Shown piece after piece: positions 60,665 to 64,000 of a DNA stretch of 64,000 nt. The notes beneath the pieces were generated by a model that saw only the letters and a list, made by a program, of their open reading frames with translations, did not search any database and had not been told where the DNA came from. How positions within the stretch are numbered: position 1 is the stretch's first letter; each line of letters starts with the position of its first letter. The translations under genes and the position numbers were made by a program. The stretch is from JBGPHT01 sp041484525 (lineage in GTDB: Bacteria > Acidobacteriota > Terriglobia > Bryobacterales > Bryobacteraceae), in contig JBGPHT010000013.1 of the NCBI GenBank assembly GCA_041484525.1, positions 1 to 64,000 on the forward strand, written 5' to 3'.

Positions 60665-63600
60665 ATGAAAAACTACGGGGATTTGCGAACGCCGCTGTGC
60701 ATCGTGGCCTTACTGGGCCTGAGCTTCAACTTACCGGCACAATCGATCTATGGAGGGCTGCGTGGGTCAGTCAAAGACGCACAGGGCGCCGTGCTATCGG
60801 GCGCGAAAGTCACGATGGTCGACGAGGCGACGAATCTGAGCCGGGCGACTGTCACGAACGAGACAGGTGAATACAACTTCGCGTCAGTGACGCCGGCGAC
60901 TTACACGTTGATCACGGAAGCCGCCGGGTTCAAGAAATCCGAACGCAAGGGCATCACGATCGCGACACAGCAGACGGTCACGCTCGATCTCTCGATGGAA
61001 CTGGGCGCGGTAACTGAAAGCATAATGGTGACGGGCGATGTCCCGCTGCTCGAAACATCCTCTGCGTCGCAAGGGCAGGTGGTGGACCGCCAGAAGCTGA
61101 TGGATCTTCCCAACCTGGGGCGCAATCCGTTCATGATGTCGCGCCTGGCAGCGACCGTACAGCAGGTCGGCAACCCTGCGTATAACCGTATGCAGGACCA
61201 GTCCGGCTCGTCCCAGATATCGATCAACGGCGGGCCCGTCCGCGGCAACAGCTATCTTCTCGACGGGATTCCGATTACCGATTTCTCCAACCGCGCGATC
61301 ATCATTCCCTCGCTCGAAGCCGTGGCGGAGATGAAGGTGCAATACGCCACCTATGACGCCGAGATGGGATCTACTGGCGGGGGCGTGTTTAACACGTTCC
61401 TGAAATCGGGCGGCAACTCGTATCATGGATCGCTCTTCGGATACATGCGCCAAACCGGTTGGCTGGCGAACACGTTTTTCAATAATCGCAACGGCACGCC
61501 CATCACGGATCAGCCGTTCCGCAACTACGGAGGATCGTTCGGCGGGCCGGTGATCGTGCCCAAAGTTTATAACGGAAAAAACAAGACGTTCTTCTGGCTC
61601 GGGTTCGAGGGATACCGCGACACGCAGGCGGCCAGCCGCGAGCAGTATACGCCGACGGCCTTGGAGCGCGTGGGAGATTTCTCGCAGACCCGCAACAGCG
61701 CCGGCGCCATGCTGGCGATCTACGATCCCCGCACCACCCAGGCGGACGGCAGCCGCACTCCTTTCGCCGGAAACGCGATTCCGTCCAACCTTATCGATCC
61801 GGTCGGGCGTAACATCGCGGCCACTTACATGGCCCCGAACAAGGCTAGTGCCGGCAAGTTCTACGGGGACAACAACCTCGCGGGCGCGGGACCCTTGCCA
61901 TCGGTGGCCGATCAGAAGTTCGCCAAGATCGATCAGCAGATTACCAGTAAGTGGCGGGCTAGCCTGAGTTATCTCCGCTATAACTCGCGGGAGCCGGGCG
62001 AGAACCCCTATCCTACGGTCTCTTCGCCCGATCAATGGTATCTCGCGCGCAGAGTGGATACGACGCAGGTGAATACGACGATTACGCCCGCGGCTTCGTG
62101 GGTTGTGGCCCTGCGCTACGGCTTTAACCGTTTCCCCAATATCGGCACGCAGAAGTCGCAGGATTTCAACCTGCTCGGCTTCGGATTCAACCAGGCGTTC
62201 GTGAAAGATGTGCCTGCTCCCACTTTCCCCAACGTGACCATGCAGACGGCGTATAGCCTGGGCACCAACAACAACTTCAACTACGTCCATCACTCGAAGA
62301 ACTTCGGCAGTTCGGTGGCGCGGTACTTCGGACGGCACGCCATCAAGATGGGCTATGACTTCCGCCGGCTGCACGACGATGGCCTCGACTACGCTAACAG
62401 CGCGGGCGCATTTACCTTCGACAATCGGTTCTCGCGCGCTAGCTCCAACTCGTCTTCGAGCGCGTCGGGCGCCGACATGGCGGACATGCTGATGGGCGCT
62501 CCGGCCGGCGCGACGGGCTACATACCGACCGTGCTGAAGGAGTACATCGATGCTCATGCGCTATTCATCCACGACGATTTCCGCTTGACCCAGAAGCTGA
62601 CGATCAACGCCGGGCTTCGATGGGAGCACGCCACGGGCCTTCGGGAAGCCAGCGATCTGTTGATTACGGGATTCGACGCCCAAGCAACTAATCCGATCAG
62701 TACGACTTCTGGTGTAGTGACTAAGGGCGTCTTCCGTTTCGCTGGCGTCAACGGCCAAAAGGAGACGGCCGGGGACCCCACTCCGAACAAGATGGCCCCC
62801 CGCGCCGGCTTCGCCTACCGGTGGAACGACAAGACGGTAGTACGCGGCGGCTGGGGATATTTCTGGGCCCCGACGGCCGGCATCGGCGCGCCCGTGAACC
62901 ACGAGGGTGTCACCGCAACCACGGCGCCTTCCGTTTCAAACGACGGCAACAAGACTCCTGCTGTCGTGCTTTCGAATCCGTTCCCGAACGGTCTGGACCG
63001 GCCCGTAGGGAATAAGCTGGGTGATCTGACGGGCATCGGGAAACCGATGACGATCTTCGATCCGAATGCGGCCTCGACGCGCGTTCAACAGTTCTCGCTG
63101 GATGTGCAGCGCGATTTCGGCCATGGGTGGGTGACGTCTCTCGGCTATTCGGGCTCGCGAACATCCCACCTGACGTGGTCCACCGCGACCCAGAACGTCG
63201 ACCAGCTCGATCCAAAATACTTCAGCCAGGGAGCGGCTCTGACGGCCGCGGTAGCGAATCCCTACTTTGGCAAAGGCGGCTCGGGTGTAATCGGCAGCGC
63301 CACTGTGGCGGCAAACCAACTGCTACGGCCCTTCCCGCAGTACGCGTCGGTAACTTTCAGCAACAGCGATCGCAACCAGGCGCAGTACGATGCCTTGGTG
63401 ATTCGTCTGAATAAGAACATGTCGAACGGCCTTTCGCTGGTTTCCACGTACACCTGGTCGAGGAACTTCGACATGTCGGGCGGCGGGCCGGGCAACAATC
63501 TGAATGCGGGAAACTCGGGACCGCAGGAAGTGTATTCCCTGGCCGGCGAATGGGGTCTCTCATATTTGGATTCGCCCCACCGCTGGACGTCGGCGATCAC

Positions 63601-64000
63601 TTACGAGCTCCCGTTCGGCAAGGGCAAGCCGATGCTGAGTAGTATTCCCTACGCGGCGAATCTGCTGGTGGGCGGCTGGTCGGTGAACGGTGTCACCACG
63701 TTCCAGACCGGATATCCACTCCAGATCTACATGAACACCAACGGCAACAGCGCGCTCGGCACCGCGCGGCAGCGTCCGAACGCGACCGGGATTTCGCCCG
63801 AAGTGGACGGATCGGTAGGATACAAGATCGACAATTGGATCAACAAGGCGGCGTTCTCGGATGCGCCCGCATTCACGTTGGGTAACGTGACGCGGACCAT
63901 CGCGATGCGCGGGCCGGGCCTCGCGAACTGGGACCTCTCGGTGTTCAAGACCGTCAACGTGACCGAGAGCTTCAAGGCGCAGTTCCGCGCCGAGGCTCTG
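60665..64000 (+). CDS. TonB-dependent receptor-like protein with carboxypeptidase-regulatory domain, 3' truncated
   Basis: 1112 residues are visible from the ATG at 60665; the frame is still open at the window end and stops at the family's FRAEAL motif, so only some 40-60 residues are missing. A signal peptide (RTPLCIVALLGLSFNLPA) leads to the CarboxypepD_reg domain (GGLRGSVKDAQGAVLSGAKV, ETGEYNFASVTPATYTL), the plug (DRQKLMDLPNLGRNPFMMSR; INGGPVRGNSYLLDGIPITD) and a beta-barrel. Same family as 2988-6431 with shared passages (YELPFGKGK, NVDIQKQ-like LDVQRDF). An outer-membrane receptor of unknown substrate. Confidence 0.9.
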   Translation, partial: MKNYGDLRTPLCIVALLGLSFNLPAQSIYGGLRGSVKDAQGAVLSGAKVTMVDEATNLSRATVTNETGEYNFASVTPATYTLITEAAGFKKSERKGITIATQQTVTLDLSMELGAVTESIMVTGDVPLLETSSASQGQVVDRQKLMDLPNLGRNPFMMSRLAATVQQVGNPAYNRMQDQSGSSQISINGGPVRGNSYLLDGIPITDFSNRAIIIPSLEAVAEMKVQYATYDAEMGSTGGGVFNTFLKSGGNSYHGSLFGYMRQTGWLANTFFNNRNGTPITDQPFRNYGGSFGGPVIVPKVYNGKNKTFFWLGFEGYRDTQAASREQYTPTALERVGDFSQTRNSAGAMLAIYDPRTTQADGSRTPFAGNAIPSNLIDPVGRNIAATYMAPNKASAGKFYGDNNLAGAGPLPSVADQKFAKIDQQITSKWRASLSYLRYNSREPGENPYPTVSSPDQWYLARRVDTTQVNTTITPAASWVVALRYGFNRFPNIGTQKSQDFNLLGFGFNQAFVKDVPAPTFPNVTMQTAYSLGTNNNFNYVHHSKNFGSSVARYFGRHAIKMGYDFRRLHDDGLDYANSAGAFTFDNRFSRASSNSSSSASGADMADMLMGAPAGATGYIPTVLKEYIDAHALFIHDDFRLTQKLTINAGLRWEHATGLREASDLLITGFDAQATNPISTTSGVVTKGVFRFAGVNGQKETAGDPTPNKMAPRAGFAYRWNDKTVVRGGWGYFWAPTAGIGAPVNHEGVTATTAPSVSNDGNKTPAVVLSNPFPNGLDRPVGNKLGDLTGIGKPMTIFDPNAASTRVQQFSLDVQRDFGHGWVTSLGYSGSRTSHLTWSTATQNVDQLDPKYFSQGAALTAAVANPYFGKGGSGVIGSATVAANQLLRPFPQYASVTFSNSDRNQAQYDALVIRLNKNMSNGLSLVSTYTWSRNFDMSGGGPGNNLNAGNSGPQEVYSLAGEWGLSYLDSPHRWTSAITYELPFGKGKPMLSSIPYAANLLVGGWSVNGVTTFQTGYPLQIYMNTNGNSALGTARQRPNATGISPEVDGSVGYKIDNWINKAAFSDAPAFTLGNVTRTIAMRGPGLANWDLSVFKTVNVTESFKAQFRAEAL

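Overview
This is a GC-rich, gene-dense bacterial chromosome segment, most likely from an acidobacterium of the Solibacter/Bryobacter group. The best evidence is the C-terminal domain of the secreted protein at 39897-41741, which I recognise as the family described from Solibacter. Supporting signs are two very large TonB-receptor-like proteins with carboxypeptidase-regulatory N-termini (2988-6431 and 60665 to the window edge), a DUF1549/DUF1501 gene pair, a Gfo/Idh oxidoreductase and two aminotransferases with Tat signals, and a quinoprotein carrying a Planctomycetes/Verrucomicrobia/Acidobacteria-type heme domain. The assignment comes from family recognition only; there is no rRNA in the window.

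Layout. 1-6.4 kb: a truncated membrane glycosyltransferase-like gene, a CDP-paratose-2-epimerase-like gene and the first TonB-type receptor. 6.4-16.4 kb: inositol oxygenase, a Gfo/Idh oxidoreductase, a SYLF lipoprotein-like gene, then a minus-strand operon (DapA-family aldolase, tandem-domain microcompartment shell protein, cytochrome/PQQ dehydrogenase), an SGNH esterase and a GH28 pectinase. This stretch has a pectin/uronate flavour and is bracketed by two copies of a REP-like palindrome. 16.5-22.7 kb: a CheB-CheR-PAS-histidine kinase with its NarL-type regulator, two small ORFs and an orphan receiver. 22.7-27.8 kb: a chimeric membrane/WD40 gene behind a Tat-exported aminotransferase, a zinc peptidase, a 214-bp MITE with 9-bp target duplication, a radical SAM/SPASM protein, Hsp15 and a HigBA-like toxin-antitoxin pair. 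27.9-41.7 kb: aldehyde dehydrogenase, an atypical Nramp with a PRC/MgtE-N/CBS protein, a JAMM-domain membrane protein coupled to an alpha/beta hydrolase, DUF1501/DUF1549 proteins and the Solibacter-type secreted protein. 41.8-43.6 kb: a type II restriction-modification pair with overlapping genes.

43.7-52.9 kb is the clearest functional unit: seven tightly packed, mostly overlapping genes for reductive pyrimidine breakdown. They encode uptake (NCS1 permease), dihydropyrimidine dehydrogenase (PreT/PreA), dihydropyrimidinase, beta-ureidopropionase, an aminotransferase for beta-alanine/beta-aminoisobutyrate, and CoA-acylating (methyl)malonate-semialdehyde dehydrogenase. 52.9-64 kb: a nitrilase, tRNA-Arg(TCT), an ABC-2 polysaccharide-type exporter, several small proteins including an RRM protein, a second Tat-exported aminotransferase coupled to a STAS-less SulP transporter, and the second TonB-type receptor, cut by the window end.

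The most unusual unit is the aldolase/shell-protein pair at 12156-13771. The aldolase ends in a linker plus amphipathic helix resembling a microcompartment encapsulation peptide, its stop overlaps the shell gene start, and the 3' end of the shell gene is duplicated in inverted orientation 2.5 kb away.
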